Assembly (NCBI GenBank): GCA_019115945.1
Contig: DXCO01000035.1
Location: forward strand, 54,353-118,352
Source: Candidatus Borkfalkia excrementavium
GTDB taxonomy: Bacteria > Bacillota > Clostridia > Christensenellales > Borkfalkiaceae
Direction: 5' to 3'
Length of the DNA: 64,000 bases
Shown: positions 36,412 through 45,292 of the stretch, one piece after another
Layout of the letters: each line of letters opens with the position of its first letter
Numbering within the stretch: the stretch's first letter is position 1
Notes under the pieces: generated by a model
Told to the model about the DNA's origin: nothing
The model's input: the letters and a program-made list of their open reading frames with translations, nothing else
Database searches by the model: none
Position numbers and translations under genes: made by a program

Positions 36412-36457
36412 AGAGGAAAGGTGTAAGAGATTATGCGTTTCCTCTTATTTTTTTATT
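36412..36457 (+). terminator. Hairpin with T tract in the proA downstream region
   Basis: AGAGGAAA / TTTCCTCT stem over an 18-nt loop followed by TATTTTTTTATTTTT. About 250 bp past proA, so it may end the proA transcript or an unseen small RNA. Confidence 0.6.
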
Positions 36458-36467
36458 TTTCACACGG

Positions 36468-36496
36468 TTTACTTTTTCGTGCATATATGATAGAAT
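36468..36496 (+). promoter_or_regulatory. Promoter of the anchored Ig-like/MBL pair
   Basis: TTTACT, 17-bp spacer, TAGAAT. Confidence 0.6.
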
Positions 36497-36521
36497 AAAA
36501 ACGACGTTCAAAGGAGGCTGT

Positions 36522-36920
36522 ATGGCACGAAAAAATACGGAACTTCGCAGATCTGCGGAAAAATCTGCCGAAAAGGCGATAAAAAAGACGCATAAACTGA
36601 CTTTGTTTTTGGCGCTTTTGTTTCTGGCCGCGGGCGTCGTTGCGGGCGTCCTCGTTTCCGGATCGCTTACGAAAAATGACAAATTTGTTCTGAACGACCA
36701 AAAAGAGATCCGGCTCCCCGTCGGCGGCGACTACGTCGAATATGGCGCGACGGTCATTTCGTTCGGAAAGGATATTTCCGATAAAGTTACAATTTCTGGG
36801 GACAAAGTGGATACCTCCCGCGAGGGAGAATATCAGGTCGTCTATAAAGTCGACGATTGGCGGTGGTCGGATTATCAGTTGGTCAGGATCGTCTATGTCG
36901 GAGACGGGGAGGAGGCATAA
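36522..36920 (+). CDS. Membrane-anchored protein with an Ig-like (DUF5011-type) domain
   Basis: 132 residues from ATG 36522 (AAGGAGG site); the track start is 48 codons too early. A basic cytoplasmic head, one helix (LTLFLALLFLAAGVVAGVLVSG) and an outside beta domain with YVEYGATVISFGKDIS and EGEYQVVYKVDD, the layout of DUF5011/Big_3 Ig-like repeats. Its stop overlaps the next ATG (TAATG), so the two proteins are made together and may interact at the cell surface. Confidence 0.7.
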   Translation: MARKNTELRRSAEKSAEKAIKKTHKLTLFLALLFLAAGVVAGVLVSGSLTKNDKFVLNDQKEIRLPVGGDYVEYGATVISFGKDISDKVTISGDKVDTSREGEYQVVYKVDDWRWSDYQLVRIVYVGDGEEA

Positions 36921-38047
36921 TGGCAAAGAGCAGAAAATTTTCTCCCTTTCTCACTTTTATCGCGTGCGTGCTTGCCCTTGTGATCGGCTTTATCGCCGGT
37001 TTCGGGATCTATACATATCTCAAACGGCCGAAGGGCGGCGACGTTTACGTCAGCGGAGATCTTTCCTTCCATTTCATGCAGTTGGGCAACGAATTTACGG
37101 GAGACAGCATTTATATCAAATCGGGTGATACGGATATTCTGATCGATGCGGGTTCCCGTTCGGGGAGCACCGAAACGACGTCAAAATACATTGATCAGTA
37201 TTGTACGGACGGTGTCCTCGAATACGTGATCGTCACCCATTCCGACCGGGATCATATCGCGGGATTTGTGGGCAGCGAAGAATCACCGAGCATCTTTGCG
37301 CGATACGAATGCAAAACGATTATCGATTTTCCCATGACGAATAAAAAAGCGACGACGGAAAAGGGGAATAAGACGGATTACGGCAAATATCTCGACAACC
37401 TGCAGCAGGAACTGGAGGATACGGAGGGTGCGGTGCATTACACCGCGCTGCAGTGCTGGAACGAGGCGGATGGGGCGAAACGGGAATATGAGATTTCCGA
37501 CGGCGTGACCATGCGGGTGCTCTACAACTATTTTTACGAGCATAAGTCATCGGACGAAAACAACTATTCCGTCTGCCTGATGTTCGACCAGGGAGATAAA
37601 CATTTTCTCTTTACGGGCGATCTGGAAAAGGAGGGGGAAGAACATCTCGTCGAATACAACGATCTTCCCGAAGTCGACCTGTTCAAAGCGGGCCATCACG
37701 GTTCCGGCACGTCGTCGACTTCCGCCCTTCTCGAAAAGATAAAGCCGGATATCGTCTGCGTCTGCTGTTGTGCGGGAACGTACGAATATGCGGACAGCAA
37801 GGAAAACACCTTTCCTTATCAGGCGATGATCGACCGCGTCGCGGAATATACGGAGCAGGTCTACGTTACGACGGCCGGGATCTTGGAGGGGGAAAGTACG
37901 GTGGGGTATGAACCTCTGCACGGAAACATCGTCGTGACGTCGAACAGAGACGGGGTCGCCGTAAAATGTTCGGCAAACGACGGAGTGCTTTTAAAAGATA
38001 CGGATTGGTTTAAGGAAAACAGGACCATGCCTTCTTTTTGGGAGTAG
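36920..38047 (+). CDS. Membrane-anchored metallo-beta-lactamase-fold hydrolase (ComEC C-domain-like)
   Basis: 375 residues from ATG 36920. One N-terminal helix (FLTFIACVLALVIGFIAGFGIY) anchors an extracellular MBL domain with DILIDAGS, the metal motif THSDRDHIAG, LFTGDLEKEGE and KAGHHGS. This set is found in the hydrolase domain of ComEC/Rec2 and related stand-alone proteins, in which nuclease activity is proposed. There is no competence pore domain here. Substrate unknown; DNA or another phosphodiester are candidates. Confidence 0.82.
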   Translation: MAKSRKFSPFLTFIACVLALVIGFIAGFGIYTYLKRPKGGDVYVSGDLSFHFMQLGNEFTGDSIYIKSGDTDILIDAGSRSGSTETTSKYIDQYCTDGVLEYVIVTHSDRDHIAGFVGSEESPSIFARYECKTIIDFPMTNKKATTEKGNKTDYGKYLDNLQQELEDTEGAVHYTALQCWNEADGAKREYEISDGVTMRVLYNYFYEHKSSDENNYSVCLMFDQGDKHFLFTGDLEKEGEEHLVEYNDLPEVDLFKAGHHGSGTSSTSALLEKIKPDIVCVCCCAGTYEYADSKENTFPYQAMIDRVAEYTEQVYVTTAGILEGESTVGYEPLHGNIVVTSNRDGVAVKCSANDGVLLKDTDWFKENRTMPSFWE

Positions 38048-38074
38048 GAATTGTTCGGTTTGATCTTAAAAGAT

Positions 38075-38110
38075 GCGGGCGGAGCAAAAAATATCCTTCG
38101 CCCGCTTTTT
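38075..38110 (+). terminator. Terminator after the MBL gene
   Basis: GCGGGCG / CGCCCGC stem, 17-nt loop, five T. Confidence 0.85.
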
Positions 38111-38124
38111 CATGGTTAAATTTC

Positions 38125-38153
38125 TTGATAATTCGGCAAAAAAGTATTAAAAT
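38125..38153 (+). promoter_or_regulatory. typA promoter
   Basis: TTGATA, 17-bp spacer, TAAAAT. Confidence 0.65.
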
Positions 38154-38185
38154 AATGTCGTTATACTAAATTACGGAGAAAAACT

Positions 38186-40012
38186 TTGGTCAGGAACGAT
38201 TTACGGAACGTGGCGATCATCGCGCACGTCGACCACGGCAAAACGACGCTCGTGGATCAGATGCTCAGACAGAGCGGTACTTTCAGAGAAAATCAGGTCG
38301 TAGAGGACCGCGTAATGGATTCGAATGCGCTGGAAAGAGAGCGCGGGATCACGATCCTTGCGAAAAACACTTCCGTGCATTATCACGGGGTTAAGATCAA
38401 TATCATCGACACGCCTGGGCATGCCGACTTCGGCGGAGAAGTGGAGCGCGTGCTCAAAATGGTGAACGGCGTTTTGCTCCTTGTAGACGCGGCGGAGGGG
38501 CCTATGCCCCAGACGCGCTTCGTCATGCAGAAGGCGCTTGAACTCAATCACCGGCTGATCATCGTCGTCAACAAGGTGGACAGGCCGGATGCGCGCATCG
38601 CGGAAGTGGAGGACGAGATACTCGAATTGCTTCTCGATCTGAACGCGAGCGACGACCAGTTGGAAAGTCCGATCCTGTTCTGTTCGGGCAGGGCGGGCAC
38701 CGCTTCGCGTTATGCGGATAAAGAGGGAAAAGATCTTACACCCCTGTTCGATACCATCCTCAATCATATCCCACCCATGGAGGTGGACGAAAAGGCGCCT
38801 TTGCAGATCCTCGTCTCTTCCATCGATTACAACGATTACGTCGGGCGGATCGGCATCGGCAGGATCGAGCGTGGTACGGCGATCGCAAACCAGGAAGTCG
38901 TCATTTGCAACCACAATATCATCGACCTTAAAAAGCGCAGTAAGTTGGTCAACCTCTATCAGATCGAGGGGTTGAGCCGCGTCCCTGTCGACAGTGCAAT
39001 GGCGGGGGATATCGTTTGTTTTTCAGGAATGGAAGGGATCAATATCGGCGATACCGTCTGTGCGCCCGACTGCGTGGAAGCCGTTCCCTTTGTAAAGATC
39101 AGCGAGCCTACCGTAGAGATGACGTTTTCCGTCAATGACAGCCCTTTTGCCGGCAAAGAGGGAAAATTCGTTACCAGCCGGCATTTGCGCGACAGGCTGT
39201 ACCGCGAACTTCTCAAAGACGTTTCTTTGAAGGTGGAAGATACGGATTCTGCGGAGGCCTTCAAAGTGAGCGGCCGCGGTGAAATGCACCTTTCCATCCT
39301 CATCGAGACCATGCGCAGAGAAGGGTATGAATTTCAGGTAAGCACCCCTAAGGTGCTCTACAAGACGATCGACGGGCAGTTATACGAACCTGTGGAACGG
39401 CTGATCGTAGACGTTCCCGAAGACGGCACGGGCACCGTTTTTCAGAGCATGGGAGAGCGCAAGGGCGAACTCGTTCATATGAGTGCGGTCGGGTCTCGCA
39501 TGCGCCTTGAATTTCTGATCCCTGCGCGCGGATTGTTCGGCTATAAAAGCGAATTTCTGACGGCGACGAAGGGCGAAGGCGTCATGAACTCTATTTTCTT
39601 CGAGTATCAGCCTTATAAGGGAGATCTGAAGCGGCGGGATACGGGTTCGCTCGTCGCGTTTGAAACGGGAGAAGCGGTAACTTACGGGCTGTTCAACGCG
39701 CAGGACCGCGGCGTCTTGTTCATAGATCCGGGCACTCAGGTGTACGAAGGCATGGTCGTGGGCGTCTCGCCCAAAACGGACGATATCAACGTCAACGTCT
39801 GTAAAAAGAAGCATATGACCAATACCCGGGCGGCGGGCAGCGATGATGCTATGCGGCTGAATTCGCCCAAAAAGATGAGCCTTGAAGAGTGTCTCGAGTT
39901 TTTGAACGACGACGAACTTTTGGAAGTCACCCCCGTCTCGCTCCGCATCCGCAAACGGATTTTGGACAGCGAGCAACGCGCCAAAGCGCGTGCGCGCGAG
40001 AAAAAGGCATAA
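38186..40012 (+). CDS. typA: Ribosome-associated GTPase TypA/BipA
   Basis: 608 residues from TTG 38186, 8 nt after a CGGAG site; no ATG is available near the conserved start. G1 HVDHGKTT, switch I RERGITI, G3 [11 protein letters not shown] and G4 NKVDRPDAR are present, with the EF-G-like domains III/V and the TypA-specific C-terminal domain ([13 protein letters not shown]). Aids ribosome assembly and stress adaptation. Confidence 0.95.
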   Translation: MVRNDLRNVAIIAHVDHGKTTLVDQMLRQSGTFRENQVVEDRVMDSNALERERGITILAKNTSVHYHGVKINIIDTPGHADFGGEVERVLKMVNGVLLLVDAAEGPMPQTRFVMQKALELNHRLIIVVNKVDRPDARIAEVEDEILELLLDLNASDDQLESPILFCSGRAGTASRYADKEGKDLTPLFDTILNHIPPMEVDEKAPLQILVSSIDYNDYVGRIGIGRIERGTAIANQEVVICNHNIIDLKKRSKLVNLYQIEGLSRVPVDSAMAGDIVCFSGMEGINIGDTVCAPDCVEAVPFVKISEPTVEMTFSVNDSPFAGKEGKFVTSRHLRDRLYRELLKDVSLKVEDTDSAEAFKVSGRGEMHLSILIETMRREGYEFQVSTPKVLYKTIDGQLYEPVERLIVDVPEDGTGTVFQSMGERKGELVHMSAVGSRMRLEFLIPARGLFGYKSEFLTATKGEGVMNSIFFEYQPYKGDLKRRDTGSLVAFETGEAVTYGLFNAQDRGVLFIDPGTQVYEGMVVGVSPKTDDINVNVCKKKHMTNTRAAGSDDAMRLNSPKKMSLEECLEFLNDDELLEVTPVSLRIRKRILDSEQRAKARAREKKA

Positions 40013-40070
40013 AAACGCTGCGGCGTTCATAGAATATTCCCGACGAAGATTTGCGGAGGGAATATTTTTT

Positions 40071-40328
40071 ATGGAAGAAGCAAGGACGGAAACCGCTCTG
40101 ATCGAACAGCAGAAAAAAGTAACGATGACGGGCGTGGCCGCCGTCGATTCCTTTACGCCCCAGCAGATCAATATCACGCTGGACAGCGGGCGCGCGGTGA
40201 TCACCGGAGAAGGGCTGAAGATCGTGAATTTTTCCAAATCGGCCGGGAATTTTTCCGCCGTAGGGAAAGTAACGGGGATACGGTTTTCCGGTAAAAAAGA
40301 AAAACTTTCCAAGAGGCTTTTCGGTTGA
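40071..40328 (+). CDS. yabP: Sporulation protein YabP
   Basis: 85 residues from ATG 40071 after GGAGGG. KVTMTGVAAVDSFTPQQINITLDSGRAVITGEGLKI matches the YabP/YqfC fold, needed for spore coat/cortex morphogenesis in the mother cell. First of the compact yabP-yabQ-divIC-ppx-M50 cluster. Confidence 0.9.
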   Translation: MEEARTETALIEQQKKVTMTGVAAVDSFTPQQINITLDSGRAVITGEGLKIVNFSKSAGNFSAVGKVTGIRFSGKKEKLSKRLFG

Positions 40329-40687
40329 TTTCGGTCCAGGTCAGCGCGGTTTTCGTCTGCATAACGATCGGCGCGGCGGGCGGACTTTTATACGAGGGGA
40401 TCAGTGCGCTCCGGTCGTTTGCCGTACCCGCCGCGGTCAAAGCGGCGGCGGATGTCCTTTTCTTTATCGTTTGGGCGGGGCTTTCCTGCCTTCTTTGTAC
40501 GGTTTTCGAATTGCCATCTTACCGATTGTATATGTTTGTCGCAACCATGGCGGGCTTTTTATTGGAACGCAAAAGTTTGCATAGAATACTTGCCTTTTTT
40601 GCGGAAAAAATATATAATATATACAGGAGAAGTTTTAACCGTAACCGACGGAAACTTTTGAAAACGAATGAAAGAGGAAAAATTTAA
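40325..40687 (+). CDS. yabQ: Sporulation protein YabQ
   Basis: 120 residues starting at TTG 40325, which overlaps the yabP TGA (TTGA), implying coupled translation. Three to four helices (2-24, 36-58, 62-82) and a basic tail, as in YabQ, a membrane protein required for spore cortex formation. The yabP-yabQ-divIC order is conserved in spore-forming Firmicutes. Confidence 0.82.
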   Translation: MISVQVSAVFVCITIGAAGGLLYEGISALRSFAVPAAVKAAADVLFFIVWAGLSCLLCTVFELPSYRLYMFVATMAGFLLERKSLHRILAFFAEKIYNIYRRSFNRNRRKLLKTNERGKI

Positions 40688-40931
40688 GAAAATCGTCATA
40701 GGTGCCACGGTTACTGCGGTACTGCTTGTCGTTATCCTGGTCGTTTTCTGGATCTATCAACTCATATCCATTTCCGTCAAGGAGAATCGCATCAAAGAGT
40801 TGGAATCGCAGATAGCCTATTACGAGCAGATCATCGCGACTTCGCAGGACGAAAAAGAGTTGTACGAGGCGGAACTGTGGCTTGAATGGGCGGCGCGCCA
40901 ACTCGGTATGATCAAAGAGGGAGATAAGTAA
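40668..40931 (+). CDS. divIC: DivIC-type septum formation initiator
   Basis: 87 residues: short cytoplasmic head, one helix (VIGATVTAVLLVVILVVFWIY), then an extracellular coiled coil (ENRIKELESQIAYYEQII) and the conserved end AARQLGMIKEGDK. Part of the FtsL/FtsB/DivIC divisome complex. Overlaps yabQ by 20 bp. Confidence 0.88.
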   Translation: MKEEKFKKIVIGATVTAVLLVVILVVFWIYQLISISVKENRIKELESQIAYYEQIIATSQDEKELYEAELWLEWAARQLGMIKEGDK

Positions 40932-40933
40932 AT

Positions 40934-41794
40934 ATGAAAATATCCGCCATTGATGTCGGATCCAATTCCGTCCGCCTGCTTTTGTGGGCGGACGGTCGTA
41001 CTGTCTGCAAGAAATTAAAGACGACCCGGCTCGGCGAAGGACTGTCCCTTACGGGGAAGATCACCAAGACCGCCATTGAGAGAACGGCGGATGCGATCGC
41101 GGATTTCCAAAGAGAAGCCGTCGGATGGGGTGCGGAGCACCTGTATGTCTTTGCAACGGCTGCGGCACGCCGTGCGGAAAACGGAAGCGAGTTTGTCCGC
41201 TTTGTCCGCCAAAGGTGCGGGATCGACGTCGATGTGATTTCCGGCGAGTGCGAAGCGGAACTCGGTCTTTTGGGAGCGTTGGAAGGAAAAGACGGCGGCA
41301 TGATCGACGTGGGCGGCGCAAGCAGCGAAGTGACGGTAGGAAAGGGCGGAAAGATCGTTTATGCTTCGAGTATGGATCTGGGTGCTGTCAGACTGAAAGA
41401 TTTGTGCGGCGACGACAGGCGGTCTATCCTCGAAAAGATCGAAAATGAAATCCACGTTTACGGCAGTGTCCCGCAAACGGATTTCGTTGCGGTGGGCGGC
41501 ACGGCGACTTCGGTCGTTGCGCTCGATAAAAAAATGGTCGTTTATGAACCGGATGCTGTGCACGGCTCCGTTCTGGATATCGACCGGATCATCGGCTGGG
41601 CGGACAGGCTTTTGTCTATGACGCAGGAAGAGAGGATCGCGCTGCCCGGAATGGACCCCGCCCGCGCGGATATTTTAGGGGGCGGCGCATTGCTGTTGGC
41701 AAAAATCATGCAATATATCGGGCTGACGGAAATTGTCGTCAGCGAAAAAGATAATCTGGAAGGATACGTGCTTTCAAAGTTGAGGGATCTATGA
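40934..41794 (+). CDS. Ppx/GppA-family phosphatase
   Basis: 286 residues of the actin-like exopolyphosphatase/guanosine pentaphosphatase family: AIDVGSNSVRLLL phosphate-1 loop, ATAAARRAENG, the VISGECEAELGLLGAL region with catalytic Glu, MIDVGGASSEV phosphate-2 and AVGGTATSVVAL. Short form, with only the two ppGpp/polyP-type lobes. Degrades polyphosphate or pppGpp; which one cannot be told. Confidence 0.92.
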   Translation: MKISAIDVGSNSVRLLLWADGRTVCKKLKTTRLGEGLSLTGKITKTAIERTADAIADFQREAVGWGAEHLYVFATAAARRAENGSEFVRFVRQRCGIDVDVISGECEAELGLLGALEGKDGGMIDVGGASSEVTVGKGGKIVYASSMDLGAVRLKDLCGDDRRSILEKIENEIHVYGSVPQTDFVAVGGTATSVVALDKKMVVYEPDAVHGSVLDIDRIIGWADRLLSMTQEERIALPGMDPARADILGGGALLLAKIMQYIGLTEIVVSEKDNLEGYVLSKLRDL

Positions 41795-42888
41795 CGCGCA
41801 GGGCGGAAAAAATTACGGATACAGTGCTTCTTATCCTTTCCTTTTTGCTCGGGATTGCCGTCGTTTGGCTGGGGTTCGTGCGCTGTTGGCGGTCGGTCGA
41901 TTCGGCTCTGCTGATCGTTTTATTGTTTTTGTGCGGTGCCTTTTCGAGCATTGTTTGTTCGGCATTTCATGAACTCGGGCATTTGATCTTCGGTGCGCTT
42001 TGCGGGTTTCGCTTTATATCCGTGCATATCGGGCCGTTGAAAATATATCGGAAGGGAAATAAAATTTCCTGCGCCTTTTATAAGATGTCTTCGGACGTTG
42101 CCGGCGTTGCGGAGATGGTCCCCGAGCGGACGGATGGACTGTGCCGGAAAACTGCTTTATTCATTTGCGGGGGACTGCTGTTTTCTCTCTTGTTTTTTGC
42201 GGGTACGGCGGTGGCTTTGGGACTGTTCAGAAGTATCCCCGTATGGGTGTATCTGCTGGTTTGTACCTCGCTCCCGTATGCGTTTTATCTGTTCTTCCGC
42301 AATCTGATCCCGTTCGAGGGGACGGACGGCGCATTTTTATTCGGACTTCTGAAAAGGGAAGATTCCTCCGCCGTCGCGCTCGATCTTCTCGCGATCGAAA
42401 GTTTTTTATATCGTGGCTATACCCCCTCGGAGATCCCCGCAGAATATTTTTTCAGCCTTCCGCAACTGCCCGAAGACGATTTGAATTTTATTCTGCTCAC
42501 CGTCTATCGGCTCGCCTATTATCAGGACGGAGGAGATGTGCAGGGTATGATCGCGGCATGCAATCGCCTTCGGGACCTTCTCGATTATGTGCCCGACTGT
42601 TATTTCCCTCAGGTCGCTTCCGAAGTGCTGTTTACCGAATGTCTGATCGCGGGAGGCGAGATCGTTGCGAAGGAGATGTTTCCCTCACTCAACAAGTTGC
42701 TGAAAAGGGAAAAACTGCCTCATTCACATCGCATTTTATCCGCATATGAGTTGTATATCAACGAAGACGTCGTTTCGGCGCTCAGCGAGTTGGAGGCGGC
42801 CGAAGAGGAGGCGGAAGAATGTCCTTTGAGCGGTATGAAAAAATACGAGAAAAAATTGCTCGCACACATCCGCGCGGACATGGCGTAA
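41791..42888 (+). CDS. M50-type intramembrane metalloprotease-like protein
   Basis: 365 residues. The zinc motif HELGH at about residues 61-65 follows a helical hairpin and is preceded by SIVCSAF, as in site-2 proteases. A glycine-rich GGLLFSLLFF helix and an NLIPFEGTDG segment, like the NLxPxxxxDG of M50 enzymes, supply the third metal ligand. The last ~170 residues are soluble and helical, resembling a TPR-like tail. ATG overlaps the ppx stop (ATGA). Being with yabP/yabQ, it might act in sporulation like SpoIVFB, but this is inference. Confidence 0.82.
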   Translation: MTRRAEKITDTVLLILSFLLGIAVVWLGFVRCWRSVDSALLIVLLFLCGAFSSIVCSAFHELGHLIFGALCGFRFISVHIGPLKIYRKGNKISCAFYKMSSDVAGVAEMVPERTDGLCRKTALFICGGLLFSLLFFAGTAVALGLFRSIPVWVYLLVCTSLPYAFYLFFRNLIPFEGTDGAFLFGLLKREDSSAVALDLLAIESFLYRGYTPSEIPAEYFFSLPQLPEDDLNFILLTVYRLAYYQDGGDVQGMIAACNRLRDLLDYVPDCYFPQVASEVLFTECLIAGGEIVAKEMFPSLNKLLKREKLPHSHRILSAYELYINEDVVSALSELEAAEEEAEECPLSGMKKYEKKLLAHIRADMA

Positions 42889-42906
42889 ATATTCTGACAA
42901 TAAAGC

Positions 42907-42939
42907 AAAAACGGAGGAGCGTTTCGCCCTCCGTTTTTT
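42907..42939. terminator. Bidirectional terminator between M50 and zinc-ribbon genes
   Basis: AAAAACGGAGG / CCTCCGTTTTTT stem with A and T runs, between convergent genes. Confidence 0.88.
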
Positions 42940-42941
42940 GT

Positions 42942-43097
42942 TCAGGATAATCTATTCAAAAAGCCGTAGCAATCGGGGCAGACATCGCCCGCGTGATTTT
43001 TACATTCTTCGCAGAGAAAAGTGCCGCATTCGCTGCAAACGTAGACGGATGCGATGTCGCATTCCTTTCCGCATTTGCCGCAGTTCAATTTTTTCAT
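42942..43097 (-). CDS. 51-residue zinc-ribbon protein (missing from the ORF track)
   Basis: Minus-strand ORF from ATG 43097 to TGA 42942 with a perfect GGAGG ribosome site 8 nt upstream. It encodes MKKLNCGKCGKECD, then VCSECGTFLCEECK and VCPDCYGF: four CxxC-type knuckles that can hold two zinc ions. Length, composition and site argue for a real gene. Function unknown; such proteins often bind nucleic acid or partner proteins. Confidence 0.78.
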   Translation of the reverse strand: MKKLNCGKCGKECDIASVYVCSECGTFLCEECKNHAGDVCPDCYGFLNRLS

Positions 43098-43312
43098 GTC
43101 AAAAGACCTCCGGTTTGTTTTTTAAAAGATTGCGCAAAAAAGGATTTTTTATTCGCGCGCATTTTTCATGAAATGAATTTCTGAAAAGCGGTGCTTTTAC
43201 CCTATGGTCGATTTTTCGGGCCGTAGAGGCGTTTTTAAGGGGCTTATACGCGATTGCTTCCTATATAAATTGTGAAATCGGCGGCAAATCGCTTTCTTTT
43301 TTTGCCCTTTTA

Positions 43313-43321
43313 TGGTATAAT
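43313..43321 (+). promoter_or_regulatory. Extended -10 promoter of gyrBA
   Basis: TGGTATAAT (TGn plus TATAAT at 43316-43321); the -35 at 17 bp is weak (TTTCTT). Confidence 0.5.
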
Positions 43322-43373
43322 TATCTTAATCTTTACAGGCGCCGTGCGCGTCGATTATATCAGGAGAATTTCT

Positions 43374-45281
43374 ATGGCAGAAAAAGTTCAGGGCGAATAT
43401 GGCGAAGAGCAAATACAGGTTCTGGAAGGTCTGGAGCCGGTCAGAAAACGCCCGGGCATGTATATCGGATCTACGGACGAACGCGGGCTTCATCATCTCG
43501 TGCAGGAAATCGTCGATAACTCTATCGATGAAGCGCTTGCCGGCTATTGCGATACGATCCGCGTCAAGATCAATAAAGACGGCTCGTGTACCGTCACCGA
43601 CAACGGGCGGGGGATCCCCACGGGGATCCACCATAAAGAAGGGGTTTCTTCGGTCGAACTCGTGCTGACGAAACTGCATGCCGGCGGCAAGTTCGGGGGC
43701 GGAGGATATAAAATTTCGGGCGGCCTGCACGGTGTGGGGCTCTCGGTCGTAAACGCGCTTTCCGAATGGCTGGAAGTGGAGGTTTGCCAGAACGGGCACG
43801 TCTATAAACAGGTCTACAACAGGGGCGTTCCTCAACGCGCGCTGGCGATCGTGGGAGACACGGACAAGACGGGTACGCAGGTGACCTTTTATCCGGATAG
43901 CGAGATCTTCGAAACGACTGTCTTTAATTATGACAATCTGAAAGTGCGGCTTCGCGAACTTGCCTATCTGAACAAGGGGCTCACGATTTCTATTGAAGAC
44001 GACCGCGAGGAAAAGCCTAAATTCGATGAATTCCATTACGAGGGCGGCATTCTGCATTTCGTAGAAGATCTGAACAAAAATAAAGAGGTCCTGTTCGACG
44101 CGCCGCTTTATTTTGAAGAGATGCAGGCGGACAGCGGGATCGAGGTCGCGATTCAATATAACGACGGATATAACGAACTCATCATGAGTTATGCGAACAA
44201 TATCCATACCGAAGAGGGCGGTACGCATCTGGACGGATTCAAAGCCGCGCTGACGAAGGTGATCAACGATGCCGGCCATAAACTGAATATTTTGAAAGAA
44301 AACGATAAATTGTCCGGCGAAGACGTCCGCGAGGGGATCACGGCGATCGTTTCCGTCAAATTGACCGAGCCGCAGTTTGAAGGGCAGACAAAGACGAAAC
44401 TGGGAAACAGTTTCATGCGCTCGTTTGTGCAGAAGGCCACGGTCGAACATTTGGGCACGTATCTTGAAGAAAATCCCGCAAAAGCGAGGGAACTTGTTCT
44501 CCGCTGTGTGACGGCGCAAAAGGCGCGAGACGCTGCCAGAAACGCGCGGGAACTGACTCGCCGCAAGGGCGTTCTGGAAAGTACGACTCTTCCCGGAAAA
44601 CTTGCGGACTGCAGCGAAAAGCGAGCGGAACTTTGCGAAATTTATATCGTCGAGGGAGACAGTGCGGGCGGCACGGCGAAACAGGGCCGCGACAGGCGCT
44701 TTCAGGCGATTCTGCCCCTGCGCGGCAAGATCTTGAACGTGGAAAAAGCGCGTTTGAACCGCGTGCTCGAAAATGAAGAGATCAAGAGCATGATCACCGC
44801 TTTCGGATGCGGGATTTCCGATGACTTTGACGAGAGCAAACTCCGTTACGACCGCATCATCTGTATGACGGATGCCGATGTAGACGGAAGCCATATCCGC
44901 ATTCTGTTGCTGACTTTCTTTTTCCGCTTTATGCGCCCGCTGATCGCAAACGGGCATGTATATATCGCCCAGCCTCCGCTATACAAAGCGACGAGGGGCA
45001 AGGAAGAAAAATATATGTATTCGGATGCCGAACTTGAAGAATACAGAAATTCAAATCCCGGTAAATTCGAATTGCAGCGCTATAAGGGCCTCGGCGAAAT
45101 GAACAAAGAGCAACTTTGGGACACGACGATGAACCCCGCAACGCGGACGCTTCTCCGCGTCAATATGAAAGATGCGGTCGAGGCGGACGAGATGTTTTCC
45201 CTTCTCATGGGCGAAAAGCCTGAACTCAGAAGGCAATTCATTGAAGAAAACGCGAAACTTGTCGCGGAACTTGATATTTAA
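43374..45281 (+). CDS. gyrB: DNA gyrase subunit B
   Basis: 635 residues from ATG 43374 with AGGAGAAT; the track start is 34 codons early. GHKL ATPase with ENSIDEAL-like [19 protein letters not shown] and [21 protein letters not shown] domain with EGDSAGG and [10 protein letters not shown]-terminal [11 protein letters not shown]-driven negative supercoiling with GyrA, encoded 11 bp downstream. The gyrBA pair is not next to dnaA here. Confidence 0.97.
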   Translation: MAEKVQGEYGEEQIQVLEGLEPVRKRPGMYIGSTDERGLHHLVQEIVDNSIDEALAGYCDTIRVKINKDGSCTVTDNGRGIPTGIHHKEGVSSVELVLTKLHAGGKFGGGGYKISGGLHGVGLSVVNALSEWLEVEVCQNGHVYKQVYNRGVPQRALAIVGDTDKTGTQVTFYPDSEIFETTVFNYDNLKVRLRELAYLNKGLTISIEDDREEKPKFDEFHYEGGILHFVEDLNKNKEVLFDAPLYFEEMQADSGIEVAIQYNDGYNELIMSYANNIHTEEGGTHLDGFKAALTKVINDAGHKLNILKENDKLSGEDVREGITAIVSVKLTEPQFEGQTKTKLGNSFMRSFVQKATVEHLGTYLEENPAKARELVLRCVTAQKARDAARNARELTRRKGVLESTTLPGKLADCSEKRAELCEIYIVEGDSAGGTAKQGRDRRFQAILPLRGKILNVEKARLNRVLENEEIKSMITAFGCGISDDFDESKLRYDRIICMTDADVDGSHIRILLLTFFFRFMRPLIANGHVYIAQPPLYKATRGKEEKYMYSDAELEEYRNSNPGKFELQRYKGLGEMNKEQLWDTTMNPATRTLLRVNMKDAVEADEMFSLLMGEKPELRRQFIEENAKLVAELDI

Positions 45282-45292
45282 GGGGTACAGGT

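Larger units (their letters stand above)
36161..36521. other. Intergenic region, possible short transcript
   Basis: 361 bp, A/T rich in its first 230 bp. No convincing gene: the minus-strand ORF 36165-36404 lacks a ribosome site and protein-like composition. It ends with a terminator-like hairpin and the promoter of the next gene. A small RNA or a decayed gene is possible. Confidence 0.5.

Noticed and set aside
43272-43373. 34-codon N-terminal extension of gyrB in the ORF track
   Set aside because: Covers the extended -10 promoter; the GGAG site and conserved start favour ATG 43374.
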